Assembly (NCBI RefSeq): GCF_904848585.1
Contig: NZ_CAJHCR010000007.1
Span: 62,001-126,000 of the forward strand
From: Paraburkholderia kirstenboschensis
Lineage (GTDB): Bacteria > Pseudomonadota > Gammaproteobacteria > Burkholderiales > Burkholderiaceae
Direction of reading: 5' to 3'
Length of the DNA stretch: 64,000 nt
Notes under the pieces: model-generated
What the model saw: the letters and a program-made list of their open reading frames with translations, nothing else
Told to the model about the DNA's origin: nothing
Database searches by the model: none
Program-made: the position numbers and the translations under genes
Shown here: positions 53,559 to 62,179 of the stretch, piece after piece
How positions within the stretch are numbered: the first letter of the stretch is position 1
Layout: each line of letters starts with the position of its first letter

Positions 53559-53807
53559 TCAATCGCGAGCGATCAGATCGCCCACCTGCCCGCGCCCGGT
53601 AACGAGGCAGCTCGACAGGAAATTTTCACCCTGGCTGCTCGCTCCCACATCTCCAAAGCCCTTCTTGAGCGCGCCGGCCTTGACCAGTTCCGCGCCCTGA
53701 TGGCATGTGATCGTCCCGACTTCGCCGGCCTGCGCGCGCATCAGCGCCCGATCCGCCATTAGATAGCCGAGCAACAGCACCACCGCAATATTGAACGCCT
53801 GCCTCAT
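53559..53807 (-). CDS. Small exported hypothetical protein, 82 aa
   Basis: The start follows AGAGGAGAC. It begins MRQAFNIAVVLLLGYLMADRALMRAQAGEVG, a signal peptide or membrane anchor. The remaining ~55 residues contain two cysteines (TITCHQGAELVKAG and LSSCLVTGRGQVGDL) that could form a disulfide in the periplasm. Family not recognised. Single gene between the terminator region and the acyltransferase gene. Confidence 0.75.
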   Translation of the reverse strand: MRQAFNIAVVLLLGYLMADRALMRAQAGEVGTITCHQGAELVKAGALKKGFGDVGASSQGENFLSSCLVTGRGQVGDLIARD

Positions 53808-53911
53808 GGATTGTCTCCTCTTTCGAAGAGACTAACGCGAACCATCGGCACACGGTCTTAGGGGTTTCCCGATTCTGGCCTATCTGCTGATGCAGGTTAG
53901 ATCAAGCCAGG

Positions 53912-55084
53912 TCAGGTAATGGTGCCGCGCTGGCGCCCATGCGCTGCTGTTGCATCCGGCTTGGTATGCCCGGACCGCAGCCGCCATATGCCTTGCTGCA
54001 CGCGCCGCGTGTTCCGCTCGAACAACAGATAAACCGCGAAAGCGTACACGTAGCAGGCAACCAGCATTCCCGTCAGCACGAGTACTCCTTTTGCATCGAA
54101 CGGGATTCGGTGCCTTAAACCGACCGCAGCCACAAAAAGAATGAACGAGAAGTGCGTGAGATACAGCGAATAGGAAAATCTGGAAAACAGAATTGCGGCT
54201 CGCGACAACACCGCTGGACGCAAGCGAACATTCTCGAGCAGAACGCAGCGAAGGAACGCAAAGCAAGGCACGCCGACGATCCACTCGTTATCGAGCAGAA
54301 AGAGACGTGTACAAATAAGCGCAGCAAAAAACACCGCACCGCTTACGAGCGTAAGCCACGGTAAGGCCGGCCGCTTGGGACGCGCGGGAGAACGCTTTTC
54401 GAGCACCGCGAGTAGCACTCCGAGTAGCCACAATCCGAAACCGCTCAGCAGCGACGGGAAGGCGATCATCGTGCCGAGCGCGAATGCGGCGATCGCAAAG
54501 GCGGCGAGTCCCCGTCGGCGGCGTAACAGCACGACGCATGCTGGAAACCACAGGTAATACCAGAACTCGTTGGCAAGGCTCCATAGCGGCCCATTCGATC
54601 CGTATGTGCCACACGCCAAGGTTTGCAGAAAGACGAGATTGCATGCGAGCGTCGCCGGGCCCAGATGCGATGCGACGTTGATCTGTTGATCGAATGTGCC
54701 TTCAGTCCCGAGATAGAAAGGTCCGCCCGCGAGTTGGATACCAAGACGGTCCCAGAACAACGTTAGCAGCAGCGCCGGCACCAGCACGACCCACAGGCGC
54801 GATAAGCGCTCAGTCAGATAGCGCTGCCAGCTCCATGTACCGGCGGCGACCTGGCGCAGTACCGAGCCGCCGACAAAGTACCCGCTCAGTAAAAAGAATA
54901 CGATGACGGCCGTGTGCCCGTAGTTGCTGACGAAATAAAACGCCTTGCCCGCCAGGCCCAGTCCCACGCTGGACCTGTAGTCGACGAACATCAGATTGCG
55001 CAGATGGCTGATGCAAACAGCGCCCGCCGCCAATGCCCGGATCAGGTCGAGTGTGTCGCAATGCTGTTTTTCGGGCGGCGCCAT
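53912..55084 (-). CDS. Acyltransferase 3 family membrane protein
   Basis: A 390-residue, roughly 10-helix inner-membrane O-acyltransferase. Start 55084 (MAPPEKQHCDTLDLIRALAAGAVCISHLRNLMF) is taken because the frame upstream starts only with TTG. The family's N-terminal motif with the conserved His (CISHLR) is visible, as are FFLLSGYFVGGSVLR, RLSRLWVVLVPALLLTLFWDRLG and YSLYLTHFSFILF near the C-terminus. Such proteins acetylate or acylate surface polysaccharides, O-antigen or lipids. No glycosyltransferase is nearby, so the acceptor is unknown. Confidence 0.9.
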   Translation of the reverse strand: MAPPEKQHCDTLDLIRALAAGAVCISHLRNLMFVDYRSSVGLGLAGKAFYFVSNYGHTAVIVFFLLSGYFVGGSVLRQVAAGTWSWQRYLTERLSRLWVVLVPALLLTLFWDRLGIQLAGGPFYLGTEGTFDQQINVASHLGPATLACNLVFLQTLACGTYGSNGPLWSLANEFWYYLWFPACVVLLRRRRGLAAFAIAAFALGTMIAFPSLLSGFGLWLLGVLLAVLEKRSPARPKRPALPWLTLVSGAVFFAALICTRLFLLDNEWIVGVPCFAFLRCVLLENVRLRPAVLSRAAILFSRFSYSLYLTHFSFILFVAAVGLRHRIPFDAKGVLVLTGMLVACYVYAFAVYLLFERNTRRVQQGIWRLRSGHTKPDATAAHGRQRGTIT

Positions 55085-55170
55085 GTGAGTCTGATCGGAC
55101 AAAGAATTTGTCGATCAAACTACGGCCCGGCATGCTTTTAATCAGTACGTTGGACCACACACGAGTTGGG

Positions 55171-56217
55171 TCAAAACCGCCCTTCTATGTGCCGGATGCG
55201 CTGCTCTATCGACTGACGCACCAGCGCATTCGAGCCGACCAGCAGCAGCGACGACGCAATGATTCGATACACCGTGTTCCTGCGGACCTTCGACACTTTT
55301 TGCGGATCGAGCCACGCTTCGTTGTCCACGAGCAGCAGCAGCGTTTCGAGGCCGATCAGAATCGGCCACAAACACGCAAGCCGCAAGCGCACGGAAAACG
55401 CCGGAATGGCGAGCGTGTAGTCGAGCGCTTCACGGAAATGATCGAGCGTGGTGCGCAACAGCTCGATCATCAGCGGACGCGCACGCAGCGAATTGGCCGG
55501 CAACAGTAGGTCTTGTGGACTCAAGCCGTGTTGATCCAGCAACGTTTGCGGAAGATAGCAGCGGCCGATACGCAAGTCCTTTCCGCAATCGCGCAATACG
55601 TTGGTCATTTGCAGCGCCTTGCCGAATCGAACGCCACGGCTCGCCATTGTCTCGGGCCGCTCTTTCAGCGTGCCGGGCATATGCGCGTAGGTCATTGTGG
55701 TCCAGAATTCGCCGACGCAGCCCGCGACGAGATACGTATAACGGTCCAACTCCGGATATTCGCGCAACGCCGCTATGCGGCCCGAACGTTCGTCGGGGAA
55801 CGCGCGCAAATCGAACTCCATGCCCTCGGTCAGCGTAGAAACGATTTCCCGCACGGCCTTGCGATCCGATTCATTCAACTGGGCCAGTATGTCGAGCGCG
55901 GGACCGAGCGATTCCAGCAGCACCTTCTCGTCCGACTGACTCTGCTGGCCCGCGACTTCCGCGGCCATGCGCTGGAACAGTGCACCGTCGCTCGACACGC
56001 CGTTGACCTGGTCGCGCAACGCCAGCAGTAACTGAAGGCGTTGTTCCGGCGCGACCAGCGATGTATCCGCGATCGTGTCGGCGGCGCGCGCGAGCAGATA
56101 GGCGAGGCCGATCGGGTCGCGCATTCCCACTGGCAGCACGCGCAGCGTAAGGTAAAACGAGCGTGAAACGCCTTTCAGGAGCGGGCCGAGAAGAAAAGCC
56201 CGGGTCGGATTCGGCAT
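55171..56217 (-). CDS. Squalene/phytoene synthase family protein
   Basis: A 348-residue head-to-head prenyl transferase. Start 56217 (MPNPTRAFLLGPLLKGVSRSFYLTLRVLP) is chosen over an upstream start that would overlap the divergent MarR promoter. First Asp motif ARAADTIADT, the central LTEGMEFDLRAF, YTYLVAGCVGEFWT and second Asp motif NVLRDCGKDLRIGRCYLP are present, so condensation of farnesyl (or geranylgeranyl) diphosphate is expected. A hydrophobic C-terminal segment may anchor it (ASSLLLVGSNALV). No other hopanoid or carotenoid gene is in the window, so the product (squalene or phytoene type) is open. Confidence 0.88.
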   Translation of the reverse strand: MPNPTRAFLLGPLLKGVSRSFYLTLRVLPVGMRDPIGLAYLLARAADTIADTSLVAPEQRLQLLLALRDQVNGVSSDGALFQRMAAEVAGQQSQSDEKVLLESLGPALDILAQLNESDRKAVREIVSTLTEGMEFDLRAFPDERSGRIAALREYPELDRYTYLVAGCVGEFWTTMTYAHMPGTLKERPETMASRGVRFGKALQMTNVLRDCGKDLRIGRCYLPQTLLDQHGLSPQDLLLPANSLRARPLMIELLRTTLDHFREALDYTLAIPAFSVRLRLACLWPILIGLETLLLLVDNEAWLDPQKVSKVRRNTVYRIIASSLLLVGSNALVRQSIEQRIRHIEGRF

Positions 56218-56256
56218 GGGTGCGATGTCAGTATTGGCAAAATTCAGGCGGTGGCG

Positions 56257-56268
56257 AATTGTATACGG
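56257..56268. promoter_or_regulatory. Candidate MarR operator
   Basis: AATTGTATACGG, centred on the palindrome GTATAC (56261-56266), lies in the 95-bp divergent gap between the squalene synthase-like gene and the MarR gene. MarR proteins commonly bind AT-rich palindromes at such positions. Confidence 0.35.
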
Positions 56269-56312
56269 CAAGCCGCGATAAGATGCGGGATAGACTGAAT
56301 CTCGTGCCGACA

Positions 56313-56783
56313 ATGAGCAAAAATCAGAATTCGACTCTCGAAGCCGCCACTACCCGTACTCGCCGGCCGGCCCTGCGCCTGACCTATGTGATAGGCAGTC
56401 TCGACCGCATCCTGCGGCGCCGTATGAGCGAAGCGCTCGCGCCGCTCGGCTTGACGCTCGCGCAATTTACCGCGCTGTCCGTTCTCGAAGCGAAGGGGCA
56501 AGCGTCGAATGCGCAGCTTGCCGAACGCTCGTTCATTACACCCCAGTCGGCAAACGAGGTGATGAACGCAATGGCGAGCCGTAACTGGGTGAGCCGCGAG
56601 CCGGATCCCACGCATGGCCGTATCGTGCTGCTGCAATTAACCGACGAGGGACGGGCCGTGTTGCGTCAATGCGAGCAGGCGGTTAAATCGATCGAAAAGC
56701 AGATGCTCGAAGGCATCGAATTAGAAGCGGCTGGCACCGTGCAGCGCCACCTCGAAACTTTTGTCCGCAACCTGCGCGGATAG
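56313..56783 (+). CDS. MarR-family transcriptional regulator
   Basis: A 156-residue winged-helix regulator. Start 56313 (MSKNQNSTLEAATTRTRRPALRL) gives the usual length; ATG 56283 is an alternative. Helices and wing: RMSEALAPLGLTLAQFTALSVLEAKGQASNAQLAERSFITPQSANEVMNAMASRNWVSREPDPTHGRIVLLQLTDEG. Divergent from the squalene/phytoene synthase-like gene, which is its probable target. Confidence 0.9.
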   Translation: MSKNQNSTLEAATTRTRRPALRLTYVIGSLDRILRRRMSEALAPLGLTLAQFTALSVLEAKGQASNAQLAERSFITPQSANEVMNAMASRNWVSREPDPTHGRIVLLQLTDEGRAVLRQCEQAVKSIEKQMLEGIELEAAGTVQRHLETFVRNLRG

Positions 56784-56817
56784 CATCGACAGTCACACAA
56801 ACTTTTATTAAGGATGG

Positions 56818-57078
56818 CTAATATAGCCGCTTGCCCATGAGCGCGCGAAGCGTGGCCCTGGCGTGACTAGATGCTTGCTCGCCGGCAGACGAACACCATG
56901 CGGTTAAGTAGCGCTCCGCGTACCTGTTTTGTACTTTGTGCGCCTCGCAGAACGACTTTTTCCATTTTCGGTTGGCTTTGCTGCGTTCGTATCGGAACGC
57001 GATCGACTCACTCGTCCGCTGAAACCTGGCAATATGCCCGTGGTCAAGCGCTTGACGGACACGTAGAATTGCGGGCAT
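56818..57078 (-). CDS. Possible hypothetical protein, 86 aa
   Basis: The minus-strand frame from ATG 57078 is preceded by a strong Shine-Dalgarno (GGAGG, 6-bp spacing). It reads MPAILRVRQALDHGHIARFQRTSESIAFRYERSKANRKWKKSFCEAHKVQNRYAERYLTAW and is basic and helical. It lies in a 419-bp region (56784-57202) with no other gene, so it is not a shadow. Base composition is less GC-biased than typical genes here. Family unknown; existence uncertain. Confidence 0.35.
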   Translation of the reverse strand: MPAILRVRQALDHGHIARFQRTSESIAFRYERSKANRKWKKSFCEAHKVQNRYAERYLTAWCSSAGEQASSHARATLRALMGKRLY

Positions 57079-57202
57079 CCAGTCCTCCATATGAGTCAAG
57101 GCCGGACAAAAACCAGGAACGTACATTGCTCACTAGGGTAGGTTCAGGTTGCGGGCGGACGTCAGCGAGCCGCTTGTCTTCGCATTTCAACCACACAGCA
57201 CA

Positions 57203-58675
57203 ATGACTATTCACGAATCTCAGACCTCTCTTCGCGCCAACGTTGAAACGGGCGTACCCGGTCTCGACGAGATTCTTGGCGGCGGTCTGGTCCAGGGCGG
57301 CGTCTATCTTCTCGAAGGCATGGCCGGCGCGGGCAAGACGATTCTATCCAGCCAGATCGGCTTTCACCGGGTAAGCCGGGGCGAGAAGGTGCTGTACATG
57401 ACCTTGATCGCCGAATCGCACGATAAGTTGCTTGCGCACCTTAAGCGCCTGACTTTCTTCGACGAAAAGGCAGTCGCGCAGCAGATGCTTTTCGTCTCCG
57501 GTTATCACGAACTCATGCAGGACGGTCTGGACGGTTTCCTGAAACTGATTGCATCGAGCATCTACGATTATCGGCCGAGCCTGATGATCATCGATGGCTT
57601 TCGCAGCGCGCGCGAGTTCAGCGAGACCGAACTGTCGTTGTCCAAGTTCATTCACGAACTCAATGCTCTCGTTGCTGCAATGGACTGCACGACGCTGCTC
57701 CTCGCGCCGCTGTCCGGCAACGAGCCGCATCCCGAGCACACCCTGGTCGACGGCCTGATCGAACTCAACCGCTATAGCGACGGCATGCGTCGCGCCCGCG
57801 AAATCGAAGTACACAAACTGCGCGCGCGCGATCATCTGATGGGCAAGCACTACTTTCGCATCGCCGAGAGCGGGCTCCTGATGTTTCCTCGTCTCGAATC
57901 GCAGTGCGCCCCGCCGGGCGGACCGGTGGATCTGAAAACCCGGATCAGTTTCGGCTTGCCGCATCTCGACATCATGTTCGGCGGGGGTCTGTCACAAGGC
58001 TCGACCACGACGTTGATCGGGCCCTCGGGCGTTGGCAAAACCATGCTTTGCCTGCAATTTCTTGCGGCGGGTGTCGCGCGCGGCGAACGTTGCCTATACC
58101 TTGGCTCTTACGAAGGACCGCAACGACTGCTCGGCAAAGCCGAGGCCGTTTCGATCCCGCTCAACGACGCGTACCAGGACGGCCGTCTTGTCATTCAATG
58201 GCAGCCGGCTGTTGAACTTGCCGTCGACGAAATCGCCGCTAATGCGCTTGCCACGGCCAGACAGATCGGGGCGACACGCATCGTGATCGACGGCGTGGAG
58301 GGTTTCCGCGATTCCGCGTTGCGCGTCGAGCGCTTCGGGCTGTTCCTGAACGCATTGCTGCATCAGTTGCGCGAAGCCGGTATCACGACGCTCGTGACCG
58401 AGGAAATGCCGCTTTACCCCGACCACGGCAATTCGAAAAGCACGCGTGTTTCGGCACTTACGGAAAATCTCGTACTGTTGCGCTACGCCGAAACCGAAGC
58501 AGGACTGCGGCGTGCAATCTCAATCGTCAAGCAGCGCGAAAGCGCTCATGATCCGTCCACACATGAGCTCGTAATCTCCTCGCAGGGGCTGGATGTCATT
58601 GAAAGCCCGTTTAGCGCCGCGGTGTCTTCGGCCTCAGGCTTGTCCGCGACGTTGCAGCCGCGGCGACCGGCGTAG
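57203..58675 (+). CDS. KaiC-like tandem RecA-fold ATPase
   Basis: A 490-residue protein with two KaiC-type domains. Domain 1 (residues ~12-235) has VPGLDEILGGGLVQGGVYLLEGMAGAGKT with Walker A at 39-46 and Walker B SLMIIDGF. Domain 2 (~245-470) has LPHLDIMFGGGLSQGSTTTLIGPSGVGKT with Walker A at 273-280 and IVIDGVEGFRD. The catalytic Glu expected after domain-1 Walker A is AES (70-72 region). Start 57203 is the Met giving MTIHESQTSLRANVETGVPGLD. No KaiA or KaiB is adjacent; instead a single-domain response regulator follows 5 bp later. Role is probably stress or signal processing, not a clock. Confidence 0.9.
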   Translation: MTIHESQTSLRANVETGVPGLDEILGGGLVQGGVYLLEGMAGAGKTILSSQIGFHRVSRGEKVLYMTLIAESHDKLLAHLKRLTFFDEKAVAQQMLFVSGYHELMQDGLDGFLKLIASSIYDYRPSLMIIDGFRSAREFSETELSLSKFIHELNALVAAMDCTTLLLAPLSGNEPHPEHTLVDGLIELNRYSDGMRRAREIEVHKLRARDHLMGKHYFRIAESGLLMFPRLESQCAPPGGPVDLKTRISFGLPHLDIMFGGGLSQGSTTTLIGPSGVGKTMLCLQFLAAGVARGERCLYLGSYEGPQRLLGKAEAVSIPLNDAYQDGRLVIQWQPAVELAVDEIAANALATARQIGATRIVIDGVEGFRDSALRVERFGLFLNALLHQLREAGITTLVTEEMPLYPDHGNSKSTRVSALTENLVLLRYAETEAGLRRAISIVKQRESAHDPSTHELVISSQGLDVIESPFSAAVSSASGLSATLQPRRPA

Positions 58676-58680
58676 CCCCC

Positions 58681-59031
58681 ATGAAAACCATTCTGGTTGT
58701 GGATGACGAATTCGACATCCTCACGGTATGGCGGCTGCTGCTCGAACGTCACGGCTATACGGTGCTGACCGCGTCGAATGGCGCGGCCGCGCTCGAGCAG
58801 ATACGCAGGACCCGACCGGACGTTATCGTGTCGGACTGCATGATGCCGGTCATGTCGGGCCTGCAACTGTGCGCAGCGCTCTACGCCGATCCGGACCTGT
58901 GCACCATTCCGGTCATTCTCTGCAGCGCGGCCGCCGACATTCCCGTGCAGCCGAATCCGTCTATCCAGTACGCGCGCAAGCCCATTTCATTCGACGCGCT
59001 GCTGACCATGCTCAAGCGGGTTTCGGGGTAA
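58681..59031 (+). CDS. Single-domain response regulator partner of the KaiC-like protein
   Basis: A 116-residue CheY-type receiver with no output domain. MKTILVVDDEFDILTVWRLLLERHGYTVLTASNGAAALEQIRRTRPDVIVSDCMMPVMSG contains the acidic pair Asp8-Asp9 and phospho-acceptor Asp52; the conserved Thr/Ser and Lys are in VILCSAAADI and ARKPISF. It starts 5 bp after the KaiC-like stop codon, so they are co-transcribed. No histidine kinase is adjacent. Confidence 0.93.
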   Translation: MKTILVVDDEFDILTVWRLLLERHGYTVLTASNGAAALEQIRRTRPDVIVSDCMMPVMSGLQLCAALYADPDLCTIPVILCSAAADIPVQPNPSIQYARKPISFDALLTMLKRVSG

Positions 59032-59055
59032 AGGCCCAGGCCGTTCGCGCCGCCG

Positions 59056-60021
59056 TTAAACCGACTGCGCCACCAGCACGCCGACGTCCGCAATCGCCGC
59101 GTTACAACGCGCGGCGTCGCCTGCAGTTCCCGTTAGATAGACCGCGACGAGAATGGGGCCGCGTCCCGGCGGCCACACAATCGCCACGTCGTTCGCAGTG
59201 CCGTGATCGCCTGTGCCGGTCTTATCGCCTACGCCCCAATCTTTCGGCAATTTCGCGCGAATCCGCTCGCCGCCGGTCTCATTGGCCGCGAGCCACGCGA
59301 GCAATTGCGCTCTCGACGACGAAGTCAAATGCTCGCCCAGCACCAGCTCGCGCAGATTGCCGAGCATCGCATTCGGCGTCGTGGTGTCGCGCGGATCGCC
59401 GGGCGTCCCCTCGTTAAGCGTGGGCTCATTGCGGTCCAGACGCGTGATGCCGTCACCCAGACTGCGCGCAAACGCAGTCAATGCGGCAGGACCGCCGAAG
59501 CTCGCGAGCAGCAGGTTGGCGGCCGTGTTATCGCTGAGCGTAATGGCCGCCTTGCACAGATCGGCGACGCTCATCCCCGCGTTGCCCGTGCGCTCACGCG
59601 TATGCTTCGAAGTCGCCGGCGAGTTCGACACAAGCTCGCTTTGCGAGTAGACGATGCGCCGCTGCAAGTCTTCTTCGCCTCGGTCGACCCGCGCCAATAT
59701 CGCGCCGGCGACGAGCAGTTTGAACGTGCTGCACATCGGAAAGCGCTCATCCGCATGTAAGCCGGCGTGCAGGCCCGATGCCGTGTCGACGATCGACACA
59801 CCGAGCCGTCCGCCACTATCTGCTTCGATCTCCTGCAGCCGCGCGCGGATCGTATCGGCCTTTGCGAACTCTTGCCGCGCCGTTGCCGCCATGGTGCGCT
59901 TGATCGGTCCGGCGTCTTTGCCCCATGCATCGCCGCTTCGAAACACGGCGCTAGCAGCGCCACCAACGCCAACTATCGAAACGCCCAGCATCGCGCGCGC
60001 AAATTTTCTTCTCGTGACCAT
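59056..60021 (-). CDS. Class A beta-lactamase (PenA-like) with Tat-type signal
   Basis: A 321-residue serine beta-lactamase. All active-site motifs are intact: Ser98-Thr-Phe-Lys101 (Ambler 70-73), SDN at 163-165 (Ambler 130), Glu199 in RNEPTLNEG (Ambler 166) and KTG at 267-269 (Ambler 234-236). Cys97 precedes the serine, as in Burkholderia PenA/PenB enzymes. The N-terminus MVTRRKFARAMLGVSIVGVGGAASA has a twin-arginine motif (TRRKF) before a hydrophobic stretch, suggesting Tat export. It is divergent from a PenR/AmpR-type LysR gene, implying inducible expression. Hydrolysis spectrum cannot be predicted. Confidence 0.95.
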   Translation of the reverse strand: MVTRRKFARAMLGVSIVGVGGAASAVFRSGDAWGKDAGPIKRTMAATARQEFAKADTIRARLQEIEADSGGRLGVSIVDTASGLHAGLHADERFPMCSTFKLLVAGAILARVDRGEEDLQRRIVYSQSELVSNSPATSKHTRERTGNAGMSVADLCKAAITLSDNTAANLLLASFGGPAALTAFARSLGDGITRLDRNEPTLNEGTPGDPRDTTTPNAMLGNLRELVLGEHLTSSSRAQLLAWLAANETGGERIRAKLPKDWGVGDKTGTGDHGTANDVAIVWPPGRGPILVAVYLTGTAGDAARCNAAIADVGVLVAQSV

Positions 60022-60120
60022 TGCAGCTCCTTGTGTGAAGCCGCAACTATCGGTTTTCCAGCTTTCACTGACAAACGATGATAAGTTAGTGCGCTCACAA
60101 GAAAAACTTATGCCTCGGCT

Positions 60121-60999
60121 ATGAGACCTTATCTTCCGCTCAATGCGCTGCGCGCCTTCGAATCGTCCGCGCGGCACCTGAGCTTCACTCGCGCCGCGCT
60201 CGAACTGAACGTCACGCAGGCGGCCGTCAGCCAGCAGGTCAGAACGCTCGAAGAACGTCTTGGCACCACGCTATTCAAGCGCCTGCCACGCGGCCTTGCG
60301 ATGACCGATGAAGGTCTTGCACTGCGCCCCGTGCTGACCGACGCATTCGATCGCATCGAGGCGGTGCTCAAACAATTCGAGGGGGGTCACTTTCATGAAG
60401 TGCTGACGGTCGGTGTGGTCGGCACGTTCGCGGTCGGCTGGCTGATGCCGCGGCTCAAATCGTTCCGCGATGCACATCCCTTTGTCGAACTGCGGCTTCT
60501 GACCAATAACAATCTGGTGGATCTTGCCACCGAGGGCCTCGACTTCGCGATCCGCTTCGGCGACGGCACGTGGCCCGGGTCACTCGCCACACGCCTGCTC
60601 GACGCGCCGCTCGCGCTGCTATGCACGCCCGAGATCGCCGCGCGTTTGTCCACGCCAGCCGATCTCGTCGACGAAACGCTGTTGCGTTCGTACCGCGCGG
60701 ACGACTGGATCAACTGGTTCGCAGCCGCCGGCATTGCGCCGCGTCCAATTCGCGGGCCGGTGTTCGATTCGTCCCGGCTGATGGTCGAAGCGGCCATGCA
60801 AGGCGCGGGCATCGCGCTTGCGCCCGCACTGATGTTCGATCACGAGATCAACACGGGCCGCCTCGTGCGACCGTTCGACGTCGAAGTGCAGGCAGGCAGT
60901 TACTGGCTGACATGGCTGAAGGGCAAGGCGATGACGCCCGCGATGCTGCTGTTCAGCCAGTGGCTCATCAAGGAAGCGGCTGCACAAATGCAGCGTTAG
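60121..60999 (+). CDS. penR: LysR-family regulator of the beta-lactamase (PenR/AmpR-like)
   Basis: A 292-residue regulator starting MRPYLPLNALRAFESSARHLSFTRAALELNVTQAAVSQQVRTLEERLGTTLFKRLPRGLAMTDEG, which is the AmpR/PenR version of the LysR helix-turn-helix. The effector domain begins LTVGVVGTFAVGWLMPRLKSFRDAHPFVELRLLTNNNLVDLATEGLDFAIRFGDGTWPG. In AmpR-type systems muropeptides control activation of the divergent beta-lactamase promoter; by analogy it acts on the 99-bp gap 60022-60120. It overlaps the convergent 83-aa gene by 4 bp. Confidence 0.92.
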   Translation: MRPYLPLNALRAFESSARHLSFTRAALELNVTQAAVSQQVRTLEERLGTTLFKRLPRGLAMTDEGLALRPVLTDAFDRIEAVLKQFEGGHFHEVLTVGVVGTFAVGWLMPRLKSFRDAHPFVELRLLTNNNLVDLATEGLDFAIRFGDGTWPGSLATRLLDAPLALLCTPEIAARLSTPADLVDETLLRSYRADDWINWFAAAGIAPRPIRGPVFDSSRLMVEAAMQGAGIALAPALMFDHEINTGRLVRPFDVEVQAGSYWLTWLKGKAMTPAMLLFSQWLIKEAAAQMQR

Positions 61000-61247
61000 C
61001 AAAGCCCGGTGCGACGATAGCCGTTCATGGCAGGGCGTTCTGCTTGCGGCGGAAACACGTTCCACGAGCCATCGTCGTGACGAAAGAAGAAGATGGACAA
61101 GAGGCCGCTCGGGCGCAGCGCTTCGACACGCACGAACCGCTGATGTGAAGCGTGGTGGCAAAACTCCACTACACGTGCGGGCATCGACGGAGTGGGTGCG
61201 AGCCATTTGTCGACGGCCCAGTGCAAGGTCTTTTCAGCGGCAGCCAT
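60996..61247 (-). CDS. Hypothetical protein, 83 aa
   Basis: Starts at 61247 after an excellent ribosome site (AAGGAGAAC). It reads MAAAEKTLHWAVDKWLAPTPSMPARVVEFCHHASHQRFVRVEALRPSGLLSIFFFRHDDGSWNVFPPQAERPAMNGY. It appears to be a small soluble beta-rich protein with a His/Cys cluster (EFCHHASH). No family recognised. It lies 53 bp downstream of the LRAT-like gene on the same strand and may be in its operon. Confidence 0.7.
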   Translation of the reverse strand: MAAAEKTLHWAVDKWLAPTPSMPARVVEFCHHASHQRFVRVEALRPSGLLSIFFFRHDDGSWNVFPPQAERPAMNGYRRTGLC

Positions 61248-61300
61248 GATGGTTCTCCTTCATCCCTTTACGCTTGAATTCCCGAGGTCGATCCGATAGC

Positions 61301-61792
61301 TCACGCAAGCTGTGCGGCAAGCCGTCCGCTGTTTGCGCCGTTTTCGACGAATGCCTTCACGAGGCACATCAGCACATGCATGCCGGTACGCGGATGGCGC
61401 AAGCTGCAATGCACCTGTTCGCTGCGGCTTTCGCCGAGCAGCACCCACGCGCAAAAGTGCTCGCAGTTGTTGGTCAGCAGGCGGTAGTGGTTTTCGCCGA
61501 GCCGTGAGCGCGCGCGGCGCACCGCTTCATCGCCGACATAACGTGCACGGGGAGTCGCGCGAATCGAAAGCGGATGCCCTGCCGCGAAGCGATCGAGGTC
61601 GACTTCTTCGACCGGACCGCGATGCACCGATCCGGCGAAGCCTGCGTAATGAACCACACGGCCATTGCCCACGTAGATGCCGTGATGCTCATAACCGCAG
61701 CGGGCTGACACGAGATGCGAGCCGATCGGCAAGTCGATCGTGGACATCCAATCGCCGCGGGTGTCGCTCGTCTTAAGATGGATCGTGTTCAT
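61301..61792 (-). CDS. LRAT/NC-domain protein (NlpC/P60-like acyltransferase or hydrolase)
   Basis: A 163-residue cytoplasmic protein of the lecithin-retinol-acyltransferase-like group. The N-terminal block GSHLVSARCGYEHHGIYVGNGRVVHYAG supplies the conserved His, and NCEHFCAWVLLG supplies the NCEHF motif with the catalytic Cys. This permuted papain fold acts on lipid or acyl-thioester linkages in other members. Start 61792 (MNTIHLKTSDTRGDW) follows GAGG; ATG 61747 is an alternative. Substrate unknown. Upstream gene of the 83-aa protein. Confidence 0.82.
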   Translation of the reverse strand: MNTIHLKTSDTRGDWMSTIDLPIGSHLVSARCGYEHHGIYVGNGRVVHYAGFAGSVHRGPVEEVDLDRFAAGHPLSIRATPRARYVGDEAVRRARSRLGENHYRLLTNNCEHFCAWVLLGESRSEQVHCSLRHPRTGMHVLMCLVKAFVENGANSGRLAAQLA

Positions 61793-62179
61793 GGCTGGCC
61801 TCGCGTAGTTTTTCCAACACTGTTGCGAGGTCTTTTGCATCATCCGGGCCATGTGCGTAAAAGCCTTTATTTATAGGGCTTTCCGCTGAACGCGGCCTTC
61901 TTGACGAAGAAAACTGTGGGCTGATAAGCGACAGAAAATGTGCCGATGTGTTGGCGTGCGGCGCTCTCCCGGCCACCGCCAGAACGGCGATTCAGGATGC
62001 AGGCGTGAAGCTGCCCACGCGCCAGGAATGTGTTGGGCACCACACCGGCTCGCAAGCGCGCATGTTGGGTGCGCGCCGACCTATCGCGTGGCGCGGCGCC
62101 GGTCGCACAGCGCCCGAATCAGCGGAAAGGCCGGCCAGTCAACGCATTGCAACCATCCACATGGCGTCGCGCATCGACC

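Noticed and set aside
57203..58675. Circadian clock gene kaiC
   Set aside because: KaiA and KaiB are absent and the partner is a CheY-like receiver; only the fold is shared.
61773..61976. Minus-strand frame of 67 aa upstream of the LRAT-like gene, ending ATVLEKLREASHEHDPS
   Set aside because: The C-terminal part looks protein-like, but the only starts are a GTG far upstream in low-quality sequence, no ribosome site is seen, and it overlaps the LRAT-like gene by 20 bp.
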